Notes under the pieces: model-generated
The model's input: the letters and a program-made list of their open reading frames with translations, nothing else
Databases searched by the model: none
Told to the model about the DNA's origin: nothing
Shown here: in pieces, positions 8,701 to 15,634 of the stretch
Numbering within the stretch: position 1 is the stretch's first letter
Layout of the letters: each line of letters begins with the position of its first letter
Made by a program: the position numbers and the translations under genes
Assembly (NCBI RefSeq): GCF_002252675.1
Contig: NZ_NQKY01000005.1
Span: forward strand, 62,001 to 126,000
From: Synechococcus sp. BO 8801
GTDB lineage: Bacteria; Cyanobacteriota; Cyanobacteriia; PCC-6307; Cyanobiaceae
DNA length: 64,000 nt
Reading direction: 5' to 3'

Positions 8701-9247
8701 GGAGCCCTTCACCGCCAGCCATGGCGGGGTCCTGCCCGGCCAGGGGTTGGTGTTCGAGGCGGTGGAGCACTCCGGCCGCAGTGTCAGCTCAGAGGAGGAG
8801 ATCGAGCGCATCGCCCAGCTGGTGGAGATGCTGCTGGGCTCCAGCTACCACCATGCCTCCGGCAGCGGCGAACGCAGCGGGGTGTTGACCCCTGACGACA
8901 TCCTGGTGACCGCTCCCTACAACGTGCAGGTGAACCATCTGCAGCACCGGCTGGGTCATCGTGCGCGGGTCGGAACGGTGGACAAGTTCCAGGGCCAGGA
9001 GGCACCGGTGGCCATCCACTCCCTCACCGCCAGCGATGGTGATGCCGCCCCCCGAGGCCTGGGTTTTCTGCTGGAACCCAACCGACTGAATGTGGCGATC
9101 AGCCGTGCCCATTGTCTCTCGATCGTGGTGGGCTCGCCCGGCCTGGTGAGCGGGATCGCCAGCACGGTGGCGGAAGCGGAGCAGATCAATCGGTTGTGCC
9201 GCTTGGTCCAGGCATCGATGGAAGATGATCGTCGTGATTTCAGCTGA
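5702..9247 (+). CDS. TM0106-family RecB-like nuclease / superfamily 1 helicase
   Basis: This 1181-residue protein has three parts. A RecB-like nuclease at the N-terminus shows Asp110, the E-C-K motif at 130-132 (PIECKLA) and a motif IV QACAY at 144-148. A middle RNase H-like exonuclease-type region starts near DIWFDMEGVHD (about 320). A C-terminal Dna2/Upf1-like SF1 helicase has Walker A GPPGTGKTT near residue 790, Walker B LLVVDEAGQ near 895, and GTVDKFQGQEA near 1090. The family is predicted to unwind and cut DNA or RNA ends. It directly follows the Mrr-like gene. A decayed copy of its last 200 bases lies at 9821-9916. Confidence 0.9.
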   Translation: MTSRLITPSQLALFSRSPRIGAWWEELKARGLFTGEQPPPSSLDEQLFADGLRLEQVLLDQLEAEGYSFARLSGQQLEADYAATRAAMAEGFDFIHQASLNNGEIRGSADVLRRIPQPSDLGDWSYIPIECKLASKPRTTFVVQACAYCELLTPLLGHRPDRFELFLGGGRFQSFDTDRFWSWYQQLRHRYRAFRAAFDPASPPEDEPGDHGSWGAFIEERLAAERDLVLVANLRQSQRLKLKAAGIHTIEQLSALAPGTTIPGLAHEALHELQQQAELQLTPADAAGRPAYRVRPLRPGKGLSALPDADAGDIWFDMEGVHDAVAARKLEYLFGACYRDTPGGAPQFKAWWAHAPLEEKKAFEGWVDWVEERRRQFPGLRIYHYASYEKTAMRRLAQQHSIREAVIDEWLRSGLLVDLLPVVTNAIVLGEESYSIKKVEHLYMEARSAEVTNAGDSVVAYTNWQASGEPPRPGPAPEASPQLQAIEDYNREDCESTVYLHDWLLQLRSDQGLPEQPLQLEDPERPEKEPWPLEALAAALIAELPETLQSDPAADAPEALLQEQEQRGPRGLSWRVQRLLAQLLPFHHREAKVAWWAYFDRRQKALESPGDLESDGEAIEGALWESMESRTSARTGADYHSFRFDPSQPLKLRAQPGQNGLNLEIPEAGLQLGVDALDAEQGLVTLKFPWSKRDRRLAEGLSADLPRTPVGLIKVPADITESLRERLDEQAQGWVHDQQPLPEPIRHLLEREPVAELVALNAFVRAEPSAVVEQLASFLEASSGKTLALQGPPGTGKTTVTAQVIAELVRRGQRVAISSNSHAAINNLLLKTQAVISEQGLARAVVKCRSDNDDPALVGTPIALVKPDQLTEAMAVVGGTTFILCRPEVAGAFDLLVVDEAGQVSLANLLVMARCARSILLVGDQQQLAQPSQADHPGDSGDSCLAYLMQDAHVVPADRGVFLATSWRMEPSLTAMVSELFYDGRLQASPANVINRIDWREPFTASHGGVLPGQGLVFEAVEHSGRSVSSEEEIERIAQLVEMLLGSSYHHASGSGERSGVLTPDDILVTAPYNVQVNHLQHRLGHRARVGTVDKFQGQEAPVAIHSLTASDGDAAPRGLGFLLEPNRLNVAISRAHCLSIVVGSPGLVSGIASTVAEAEQINRLCRLVQASMEDDRRDFS

Positions 9248-9332
9248 ATTGAAAGGAATGCCCTTCTCCATCCATTGAGGAACAGCCCATTCTGATCCAT
9301 TGTGTCTCGGACGTGACCCCTCGGAGGAACCT

Positions 9333-9749
9333 ATGTCGTTCAACGTCAAGTCTTGGTTGGTCGATGCGGTGGTCGATTCTGTACTGGCCAAGCCATCCGG
9401 CTCACGCCACGGAATCACTGGATTCTGGCGCGCATCGCTGGACCGCGTACGCAATGAGCGCATCCTGAGGGTTGGTACGCTCCATGGGCGTCACTTCTTG
9501 CTTGCCGCTGAGATTGACCCGATTGCGACGCACGTGATGGACCTGAAGCGTCTTGATGAGTATGTCGAGCACGAGATCCTCAAGCACTCGAACGACAAGG
9601 ACTCCTATTCCATAGAAGCTGCTCGCGCCCACGTACAGGAATGCGTCGAGAAAGGGCGTATCGTCGTCGCCTTCCGGAATGCTCGTGCCTTCACTGAAGC
9701 ATTCAAGAGCAATGGGCGTAACTCGGTCTGGTATGAGGAAGATCAGTGA
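9333..9749 (+). CDS. hypothetical protein, 138 residues
   Basis: I do not recognise this protein. The ATG at 9333 has a good ribosome-binding site (CGGAGGAAC) about 8 bases upstream; a TTG 11 codons earlier is less likely. It is a small cytoplasmic protein with a mixed-charge C-terminal half (KHSNDKDSYSIEAARAH...NARAFTEAF). It sits between the helicase gene and a decayed duplicate of that gene's 3' end, so it may have arrived with the duplication. It could be an accessory protein of the nuclease-helicase cluster, but nothing in the sequence proves that. Confidence 0.6.
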   Translation: MSFNVKSWLVDAVVDSVLAKPSGSRHGITGFWRASLDRVRNERILRVGTLHGRHFLLAAEIDPIATHVMDLKRLDEYVEHEILKHSNDKDSYSIEAARAHVQECVEKGRIVVAFRNARAFTEAFKSNGRNSVWYEEDQ

Positions 9750-9820
9750 TCTTGAAGCCCAACCCAACAGCCCAAGACCTCACACCCCATGTCCGCCTGA
9801 CATCCATCGGCCCGGATCGC

Positions 9821-9916
9821 CCTCACCGCCAGCGATCGCGACGCCGCTCCCCGGTCCTGGCGACGGGGATCACCAGCACAGTGGCGGAAGCGGAGCCGAA
9901 CAATCGGTTGTGCCGG
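9821..9916 (+). pseudogene. decayed duplicate of the helicase gene 3' end
   Basis: Bases 9821-9860 match 9024-9063, and 9865-9916 match 9151-9202 of the 5702-9247 helicase gene (about 46 of 52 positions by eye in the second block), with roughly 87 bp deleted between the two blocks. The encoded TSTVAEAEPNNRLCR mirrors STVAEAEQINRLCR near the parent's C-terminus. The fragment has no start and is not expected to function. Confidence 0.8.
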
Positions 9917-9917
9917 A

Positions 9918-10544
9918 TCAGGCAGGAAAGCCTTCGTGGTAGCGGCCAGTGGATTGGTAGCGAATCCGCTGATTCATGGAGTCCATACTGAAGTCAAACA
10001 ATTCACCGTCGTTGAGATCGATGAACTGACCGGCAAGGAAGAGGCCGTGTTCGATCGTCTCCACCAGCTGGCCGTAGTCGATTCTGTAGAGGTGTGCGTG
10101 GTTTCCATAGGAGTCCTTGATGGCCGCGAACAACGCGGAAAGGTTCTCGCTGAATTCCTCATCCAACAGCTCCTCGGAGGTCACACCCTTCGGCAGGTTG
10201 TAGGCCGTGGGGCGCAGCAAGGGAATCCCGTCCGGCACCACGACGTCCTCATCCGGTGCGTAGACCATCGGGCAGCTGCCGCGGGTTTCGAGCATCCATT
10301 CCAGAAGCCTGTCCAACCCCTCCGCATCAACGGTCATCAGCGCCACGTCACCGTCCTCGTCCGGCTGGCTCTTCACCCAGTCGATCGCTTCGATGGCGGC
10401 CAGGCCCTGGCCACCGTCCATCCAGGGCAGTAGATCCAGCAGGGAACATCCCTGGAATCCCTCCGCCACGAGGCTGTCGATGCTGCGGGTGCTGGTGATG
10501 AGCTGATCGAGCCACCGCTGGGCCACTGGAGGGAGATCGGTCAT
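9918..10544 (-). CDS. hypothetical acidic protein
   Basis: I do not recognise this 208-residue protein. It is strongly acidic (for example YAPDEDVVVPDG, SEELLDEEFSENLSALF), soluble, and predicted cytoplasmic. It reads as a complete gene with a clear ATG at 10544. Its 3' end touches the decayed helicase fragment, so the last residues may have been altered by that rearrangement. The nearest gene on its 5' side lies about 700 bp away. No function can be inferred. Confidence 0.55.
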   Translation of the reverse strand: MTDLPPVAQRWLDQLITSTRSIDSLVAEGFQGCSLLDLLPWMDGGQGLAAIEAIDWVKSQPDEDGDVALMTVDAEGLDRLLEWMLETRGSCPMVYAPDEDVVVPDGIPLLRPTAYNLPKGVTSEELLDEEFSENLSALFAAIKDSYGNHAHLYRIDYGQLVETIEHGLFLAGQFIDLNDGELFDFSMDSMNQRIRYQSTGRYHEGFPA

Positions 10545-11240
10545 GGGGCGGCCGGGGGAAAGGGGCCGTGGATTCTAACCTGCTTTTACAGTTGCAGTGG
10601 CACTGCTGTCTTCTCCGACGGTGAGGGTCGGGCCTTGCGTGGGTCCTCTGCTCGGATACCAATCAGAATCTGTCGTAAGCCTTGCTCCATACATGCCAAC
10701 ACCTTGGGCATGAGCGACTCCGGCCTCCAGAGTTTTTCTGCAGCGATGATGCTTCCCTCCCAGCTGGCCCATGAAGCACGCGGAATGGTGGCTACTGGCG
10801 CATCTTCCGCGGCATAAGGGCGTCACGCAGGACCCACGGCAGTCCATCCACACCTGATCAACACCGGACCTGATTTCCTTGGAGAGTCCTTCGCCTTCGA
10901 AACCATGGGTCCCTTTGAGTACGGGTTCTTCATCGAGTCCTGCAGCCTCAGCGGTATGCGCGGCAGGATCTGCCCGCCGGTAGACAAGGAGATCAGCTAT
11001 GCCACCAAAGCCGTACGGGAGTTGCTGTTGGAATCGGGTCTCAGCCCCGACGCAGCGGCCGATCTCCTGTTGCGTATTGCCGACCGTATCCACGCCTTGG
11101 AGCCTCAGCTGGCAGCAGATCTGAATGTGACGCGTGGAATTGCAGGTCTGCCGGGCGCGCCGCAAGCGCTCAATGCCCGATCCACAGCTGATCCACACCC
11201 CGCTGTTCAACCTGCTCCCCATCACCCTGTCTCCCCTCTC
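10545..11240. other. long region without a confident gene
   Basis: Two open stretches are visible but neither is convincing. On the minus strand about 75 codons ending at a TAA at 10586-10588 read as plausible protein (AAEKLWRPESLMPKV) but lack an initiation codon near their start. On the plus strand the frame of the next gene is open from an ATG at 10905 (ELLLESGLSPDAAADLLLRI), giving a possible 112-residue N-terminal extension. Both may be remnants of disrupted genes. Confidence 0.4.
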
Positions 11241-12071
11241 ATGACCACCGCTTCCTTCGATGGCCATCTCGTCTTTGTCTACGGCTCCCTCAAGGCTCGC
11301 CACGCCAACCATGGCTACCTCGGCGGCGGAGCCTTCCTCGGCCGCCGGCTGCTGATCGGTGCCCACCTCCACAACCTTGGCGCTTACCCGATGGCCGTTC
11401 TGAATCAAGACAGCGAAGCCGTGCTCCATGGCGAGCTTTACCGAGTCGACACCGCCGGCCTGGCGCAGCTTGACCGTCTGGAGGGCTATCCCGGCTACTA
11501 CAACCGCAGCCGCTGCCGTCTCAGCGACGGCACCGTGGCCTGGGTTTTCCACGGGCAGTCAGATCAGGTGTCGCAGGCCCCGCGTCTTTCTAACGGCGAC
11601 TGGGCCACGACGCCTGTGCTGCACTACGGCTCCAACCTCGATCCCAGCCGGCTGGCACGGCGCTGCCCTGACTGGGACGGCCATGGCCTGGTGGTGGAGC
11701 TGGATGGCTGGAGCTGGGCCATCGACAAGCAGGCTCACGGCAGCACCATCCACGGGTATGCAGGGATCAGGCTCCGTCCCGACTCCTCAACCTGGGGCGT
11801 GGTGACCCACCTCAGTGGAAGCGACATCGAGGAACTTGATGTCTGCGAGGGGGTGAGCGGGGGGCACTACGTCAAGACGACGGTAACCGTGAAAAGCCGT
11901 TGCGGGGCGGCATTTGAGGTGCTCACCTACGTGCCCGGCGATTCCTTCCGCCGTTCCGGACTTGTGGCCGCTGCCGCCTATCGCAACCACATCCTCACGG
12001 GCCTGGATCACTGGGAACTGCCAGCCGCCTGGCGCAGCACGTTGGATGCATCCCTCAGCACTACCGCATAA
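11241..12071 (+). CDS. tandem gamma-glutamylcyclotransferase-fold protein
   Basis: Two AIG2/GGCT-type domains follow one another. The first opens with FVYGSLKARHANHGYLGG and contains LDRLEGYPGYYNRS; the second opens with LHYGSNLDPSRLARRCP and contains LDVCEGVSGGHY. YGSL and YGSN are the substrate-loop signatures of the fold, which in active members releases 5-oxoproline from gamma-glutamyl compounds. The ATG at 11241 sits just before the first domain and is preferred; the frame is open 112 codons further upstream. The 3' end overlaps the convergent neighbour by 64 bp. Two full GGCT domains in one chain is unusual. Confidence 0.75.
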   Translation: MTTASFDGHLVFVYGSLKARHANHGYLGGGAFLGRRLLIGAHLHNLGAYPMAVLNQDSEAVLHGELYRVDTAGLAQLDRLEGYPGYYNRSRCRLSDGTVAWVFHGQSDQVSQAPRLSNGDWATTPVLHYGSNLDPSRLARRCPDWDGHGLVVELDGWSWAIDKQAHGSTIHGYAGIRLRPDSSTWGVVTHLSGSDIEELDVCEGVSGGHYVKTTVTVKSRCGAAFEVLTYVPGDSFRRSGLVAAAAYRNHILTGLDHWELPAAWRSTLDASLSTTA

Positions 12072-13234
12072 GGGGGCTTGAGCCACCACAACACCTCACC
12101 CCGGGTACCGGTGCTGCGAGTGATCACCCTGCGGCCGGGATGATCGGCCAGCTCTGCACTGCTCACCCGTATCCATTGGGGCTGTGAGGCTTCCGGACGG
12201 ATTAGCCGTTCGTCGTCCCACAGCAGAAAGCGGTCCTGCACCGTCGTGGCGAGCATGGGTGCAGGTGCCGCCTGGCCGAGCACCTGCGCCACACCGATCA
12301 GGATCTGGGCCTTGATATTCCCGCCTGCTTCCCTCAGGCGGCTGCCACGCCCGTGTTCACCGGGGAGCGCAACGGTGCTATCGACCAACAGCCAGCCCTC
12401 CTGCCGATACTCCTCCAAGTGGGCTTCCGCCAGCCACTCGCTCAGCTCCACCTTCATGGAATTGCGGACTCCCGAATGGATGCAGAGGGTGAGGCCCGTG
12501 GTGCCATGGCGCGCCTTGGGGTCGTACAGGAGATTGTGCAGATCAGAGGGACTGCCTTGGCTGAGGAGCAGCAGTTCCAGCAGGCTGGTGGTGGGATCCT
12601 GGATCAACACATCCAGGGGCGGCCTCTGACGGCACTCCGCTTGCTCAGCCCTGTGGCAATCGAGAATTTCCACCAGATCGTTCTCCGGGATCCTCCCAAG
12701 GTCTCGCCCCCTGCACACAGCAAGGAAGAGCCGAGCTCGGGTCAGATCGCCTTCGCCGGCAAGCACCACATTCAGCAGGGCTTCTGCGAGGACCCACTCT
12801 CGGTTGCGCATGGCCACATGGGCGAGCCGGTAGCGGAAGCGATCGAGCACAACTCGTGCCGCTGGGGTCAGACCGTGTCTGGATTCCATCGCCACCGCCG
12901 CCAGTTCATCCAGAGACCGGTGGCCGCAGAGGGAGCGGAGGACCTTCGCATCGATCAACTCGACCACCATCGCCTCCAGTTCCCGCTCCGCTTTGCGCCT
13001 CTTCTCCGGGCTCCCGGCATCGACCATGGCCGCCAGCACGGCCGACAGGTTCTGGGCATCCAACATGGCGGCGTTCACAAGGGGGACCGTGGCCCAATCG
13101 AGCAGCAAGCCTCCCAAGCGGGTTGCCAAGCCATGCCCTGTCAGGCAGACCTTTGCCGAGGGTAGAGGCTGCCTCAGGCTCTCTCGGAGGTCAACGACCT
13201 GGGTAAGCCAGAAAGCATTGACTTGATGATTCAT
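12008..13234 (-). CDS. hypothetical protein, 408 residues
   Basis: I do not recognise this protein. The preferred start is the Met beginning MNHQVNAFW at 13234; the frame runs 26 codons further up. It is largely helical in its first two thirds (repeated Leu-rich helices around LAAMVDAGSPEKRRKAERELEAM and VVLDRFRYRLAHVAMRNREW), then has a mixed C-terminal part containing LLVDSTVALPGEHGRGSRLREAGG and ending WWLKPPYAVVLR. No signal peptide or membrane span is evident. It is convergent with and overlaps the cyclotransferase-fold gene. Confidence 0.65.
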   Translation of the reverse strand: MNHQVNAFWLTQVVDLRESLRQPLPSAKVCLTGHGLATRLGGLLLDWATVPLVNAAMLDAQNLSAVLAAMVDAGSPEKRRKAERELEAMVVELIDAKVLRSLCGHRSLDELAAVAMESRHGLTPAARVVLDRFRYRLAHVAMRNREWVLAEALLNVVLAGEGDLTRARLFLAVCRGRDLGRIPENDLVEILDCHRAEQAECRQRPPLDVLIQDPTTSLLELLLLSQGSPSDLHNLLYDPKARHGTTGLTLCIHSGVRNSMKVELSEWLAEAHLEEYRQEGWLLVDSTVALPGEHGRGSRLREAGGNIKAQILIGVAQVLGQAAPAPMLATTVQDRFLLWDDERLIRPEASQPQWIRVSSAELADHPGRRVITRSTGTRGEVLWWLKPPYAVVLRDASNVLRQAAGSSQ

Positions 13235-13397
13235 CCTGGCCCATGACCCTTCTGGTTGCTGTCCGCCAGCGGTAGCAGCACTCCCGGGCCTCTTGCTGTC
13301 TGAAGACAGCAAGCAGCACCGCTGCGAATCATCAGATAGGACCCCTGCTCTGCAGGTGTGGATGCAAGAGCCATGGCACTGATCTGCGCTTCCGGCA

Positions 13398-13545
13398 CCT
13401 TCGGGCGGCGGGTGAACCTTGGGGTGCGCGGAACCGGGTCGTGGGAAGCGACCTTCTCAAGGACCTCAAGCTCACCTGAGCCGGCATCAACCAGCTCCCA
13501 AAACTGCACGCCGGCCAGAAGCTCAACGTGGGCTTGACACTGGGT
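13398..13545 (+). pseudogene. decayed fragment of a vWA gene
   Basis: The plus strand here aligns with about 3342-3495 of the intact vWA gene: GGCACCTTCGGGCGGCG against AGCACCTTTGGGCGGCG, GTGCGCGG, GACCTCAAG and AAGCTCAACGTGGGC match in order. Small indels break the frame soon after the translated GTFGRRVNLGVRG. It abuts the truncated toxin gene on the opposite strand at about 13546, marking a recombination junction. Confidence 0.75.
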
Positions 13546-13548
13546 GGT

Positions 13549-13791
13549 CCCCCTACAGAGAGCACACACGTGATCGCCCAGCAGGTTCGTCACCAGCACC
13601 TGCCATCTGTCCAGCAACGCCCGCTTGCGACGACCCCCCGGCAGCCGGATGAGGCCGTGCAGGATCTCCGCTTCGTTCATCGCCGTGATGCCCACCTCCG
13701 CGGGAACGAGACCATCCGCCCAGGCCAGCACCGCCGGCTCCGGCTGGGGCCGCATCAGCTCGGCAATCACGATTGCGTCAAGAACGATCAG
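13549..13791 (-). pseudogene. truncated FitB/VapC-type PIN toxin
   Basis: The 81 residues resemble the front of a FitB-like PIN toxin (LIVLDAIVIAELMRPQPEP, then AEILHGLIRLPGGRRKRALL). Three defects are visible. The position of the usual ATG, which would overlap the antitoxin stop as ATGA, reads CTGA. The normally conserved Asp-Thr-Asn of the first motif is Asp-Ala-Ile. The protein runs into the decayed vWA fragment after LLGDHV, so the last acidic motif is lost. The toxin is almost certainly inactive. Confidence 0.75.
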
Positions 13792-14006
13792 GCCGGCAGT
13801 TCCAGCTCCACGCCACCAAGCGCAGCGAAGTGGGCGTGGATGCGACTCCCCAGACATGGGCTGTCAGAGGCAGAGGGCTGGGGAAGCACGGCCTGGCGAA
13901 GGATTCTGCGGGCTTCCTCCGCCATCGAGTGACCATGGCGCACGGCCTGCAGACGCAGCTGAACCTTGGTGGTGTCGTCGAGGTTGCGGATCGTGAGGGT
14001 GGCCAT
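13788..14006 (-). CDS. FitA/VapB-type ribbon-helix-helix antitoxin
   Basis: The 72-residue protein starts MATLTIRNLDDTTKVQLRL and continues with HGHSMAEEARRILRQAV, the ribbon-helix-helix pattern of FitA-type antitoxins, followed by a short C-terminal tail that would fold over the toxin. The Met at 14006 is chosen because the domain starts there. It overlaps the degenerate PIN toxin frame, so it survives as an antitoxin without a working partner. It may still bind its own promoter or neutralise a related toxin elsewhere. Confidence 0.8.
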   Translation of the reverse strand: MATLTIRNLDDTTKVQLRLQAVRHGHSMAEEARRILRQAVLPQPSASDSPCLGSRIHAHFAALGGVELELPA

Positions 14007-14104
14007 GTCGACCTCCGAACGGGAGCTGCTGTCAACGCTTGCATCGTTAGCGCTTGCGATCAAGTTCCAGTGGTGGCCCCTGGCAAAACCTGAGCACGCC
14101 CCGT

Positions 14105-14440
14105 TCAGCGCAGCAGGAACACCGCCAGCAGGCCCCAAACCAGGCCGAGCACATGCATGGCGAGGGGGACAGGCTCGTGTGGCGGGTAGGAACTCAGCAG
14201 GCGCGTGCGGCAGAGCTCCTGCTGGGCAAGGAACAGGGCACAGACCAGGGACAGGAGGTAGACCAGCAGCACCCCGAGGTGTTCGAGGGTTTCCGCGATG
14301 GCGTTCGGCGCCGGCCCGATCAGGTGCTGGACGAGGTGGAAGATCTGGCTGGGCAGCTCGGCGCTGAGCATGAACACGAAGAACAGGGCCACCCCTTGGC
14401 GGCCCAGGCGGGCGATCTGCGCGGCTGACGGGTGCGCCAT
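14105..14440 (-). CDS. small membrane protein, three predicted spans
   Basis: The 111-residue protein has three hydrophobic segments: VALFFVFMLSAELPSQIF, HLGVLLVYLLSLVCALFL and PLAMHVLGLVWGLLAVFLL, the last ending the protein with a basic residue. No conserved motif is recognised. The ATG at 14440 precedes MAHPSAAQIARLGRQG. It lies 98 bp upstream of, and divergent from, the FitA gene's far side and is back-to-back with brnT, sharing the region 14441-14539. Confidence 0.55.
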   Translation of the reverse strand: MAHPSAAQIARLGRQGVALFFVFMLSAELPSQIFHLVQHLIGPAPNAIAETLEHLGVLLVYLLSLVCALFLAQQELCRTRLLSSYPPHEPVPLAMHVLGLVWGLLAVFLLR

Positions 14441-14522
14441 CGTTCCGGAGCAGGGGTTGCTGAAGTCTGACCCTGGCATCAGGTGGAGACGACGATCCAG
14501 ATGCCGCTGAGAGCGGAAAAGG

Positions 14523-14539
14523 TATAAAATCAGCTCACA
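14523..14539 (+). promoter_or_regulatory. -10 element of the brnTA operon, nearly leaderless
   Basis: TATAAA at 14523-14528 lies only 11 bases before the brnT ATG at 14540, implying a transcript leader of about 5 bases without a ribosome-binding site. No good -35 box is seen at the expected distance. Related BrnTA operons are autorepressed by the antitoxin, so an operator probably overlaps here. Confidence 0.5.
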
Positions 14540-14803
14540 ATGGATGTGGAGTTCGACCCGGTCAAGAGCGAGGCCAACCTGGCCAAGCACGGCATCGATT
14601 TCGTCGAGGCTCAAGCCCTCTGGAGCGATCCAGCCTTGCTTGAGGTCCCTGCACGCACAACTGGCGAGCCGCGCTTCCTCGTGATTGGCAAGATCCATCG
14701 CAAACATTGGTCGGCAGTGATCACCTACCGCGGCTCGACAATCCGCCTCATTTCCGTCCGTCGCTCCCGCCTGGAGGAGGTCCAGCTCTATGAACAGCTC
14801 TGA
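14540..14803 (+). CDS. brnT: BrnT-family ribonuclease toxin
   Basis: The 87-residue protein has the BrnT pattern: VEFDPVKSEANLAKHGIDF near the start, ALWSDPALLEVPAR in the middle, then the strands RFLVIGKI, WSAVITYRG and IRLISVRRSR, the last being the usual RxISxRxA-like end (here ISVRRSR). BrnT is an RNase of the RelE-like fold that halts translation and is neutralised by BrnA. It overlaps the brnA gene by 14 bp, as expected for the toxin-first arrangement of this family. Confidence 0.88.
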   Translation: MDVEFDPVKSEANLAKHGIDFVEAQALWSDPALLEVPARTTGEPRFLVIGKIHRKHWSAVITYRGSTIRLISVRRSRLEEVQLYEQL

Positions 14804-15068
14804 ATTCGATCGCCGCTTCGATGCCGGTCAATCCGTGCTGGAGGCGCTCGATCTCAACGGCGCCCGTCGAGCCCCCGTGAAACAGAAGCGGGTCAACGTG
14901 GATTTCCCCCTCTGGATGGTCGAGCAACTCGACCGTGAGGCCTCACGCCTCGGCGTGACCCGCCAGTCGATCATCAAGGTCTGGCTCGCGGAGCGACTTG
15001 AGCAAGGGCGTCCTGACGCGTCGTCTCCGGCCAGCAGCGGCCACGCGTCATCGCAGGAGAGCCGCTGA
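14790..15068 (+). CDS. brnA: BrnA-family antitoxin
   Basis: The protein has a central ribbon-helix-helix: KRVNVDFPLWMVEQLDREASRLGVTRQSIIKVWLAERL, typical of BrnA/CopG antitoxins, preceded by an acidic, flexible N-terminal part that would wrap the toxin. It starts inside the end of brnT. The C-terminal tail is Ser-rich and unstructured. BrnA binds BrnT and represses the shared promoter. Confidence 0.88.
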   Translation: MNSSEFDRRFDAGQSVLEALDLNGARRAPVKQKRVNVDFPLWMVEQLDREASRLGVTRQSIIKVWLAERLEQGRPDASSPASSGHASSQESR

Positions 15069-15096
15069 ATCCGCTTGCCCCCAGCACCTGCAGCCG

Positions 15097-15585
15097 TCAG
15101 GGCTTGGGTCCCAGCAGCTCAGCCAGATAGCTGGAAAGGCGGAACCCGGCCGGATGGGCATAGACGATGTCGGCGATCTTCCAGCTGCCGGCAGGGCCGC
15201 GCACCAGCTGATAGCGCAACAGCTGCGGCGCCTCAATGGGGCGGTTGCGCAGGCCTGCCTGCACCGCCACCCGGGCTTCCAGCCCTCCGCCGGGGGCAGC
15301 GGTGCAGCCCAGCACCTTGGCGCCGAAGGTCCCCACCTGGGTGCCGCTGAACAGATCGAAGTCGACAAAGCTGCCGCTGTTCGGATCGAGCCCATAGGCA
15401 CGCCGCAGCTTCTGGTACAGCCCATCGGTGAAGCGGCTTTTCTGGCTCTTGAGCTCGATCGGACCGCTCACGTCCTGCCGAGCCACCTGCCAGCGGTAGA
15501 GGCCATCGAGCTGGGCCTTCACGGGAGCGGGGCAAGGGGCGATCGCCACGGCCGCCAACAGCGGCATCAGCTGGGGCAGGGGCAT
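15097..15585 (-). CDS. exported protein, DUF3828-like
   Basis: The protein begins with a short signal-like segment (MPLPQLMPLLAAVAIAPCPAPVKA) and is probably exported. The body contains SRFTDGLYQKLRRAYGLDPNSG followed by SFVDFDLFSGTQ and a C-terminal pattern GSWKIADIVY typical of small NTF2/DUF3828-like secreted proteins. No catalytic residues are evident. It is flanked by two toxin-antitoxin pairs. The domain assignment is by general resemblance only. Confidence 0.55.
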   Translation of the reverse strand: MPLPQLMPLLAAVAIAPCPAPVKAQLDGLYRWQVARQDVSGPIELKSQKSRFTDGLYQKLRRAYGLDPNSGSFVDFDLFSGTQVGTFGAKVLGCTAAPGGGLEARVAVQAGLRNRPIEAPQLLRYQLVRGPAGSWKIADIVYAHPAGFRLSSYLAELLGPKP

Positions 15586-15634
15586 AACGGCGTTGCTGGC
15601 GTTGCGTTGAATCCTGGCAGCGGGAGCGGCCAGC

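Noticed and set aside
9746-9991. small gene encoding an 81-residue protein
   Set aside because: Its recognisable part is a shifted, decayed copy of the helicase gene end, not an independent gene.
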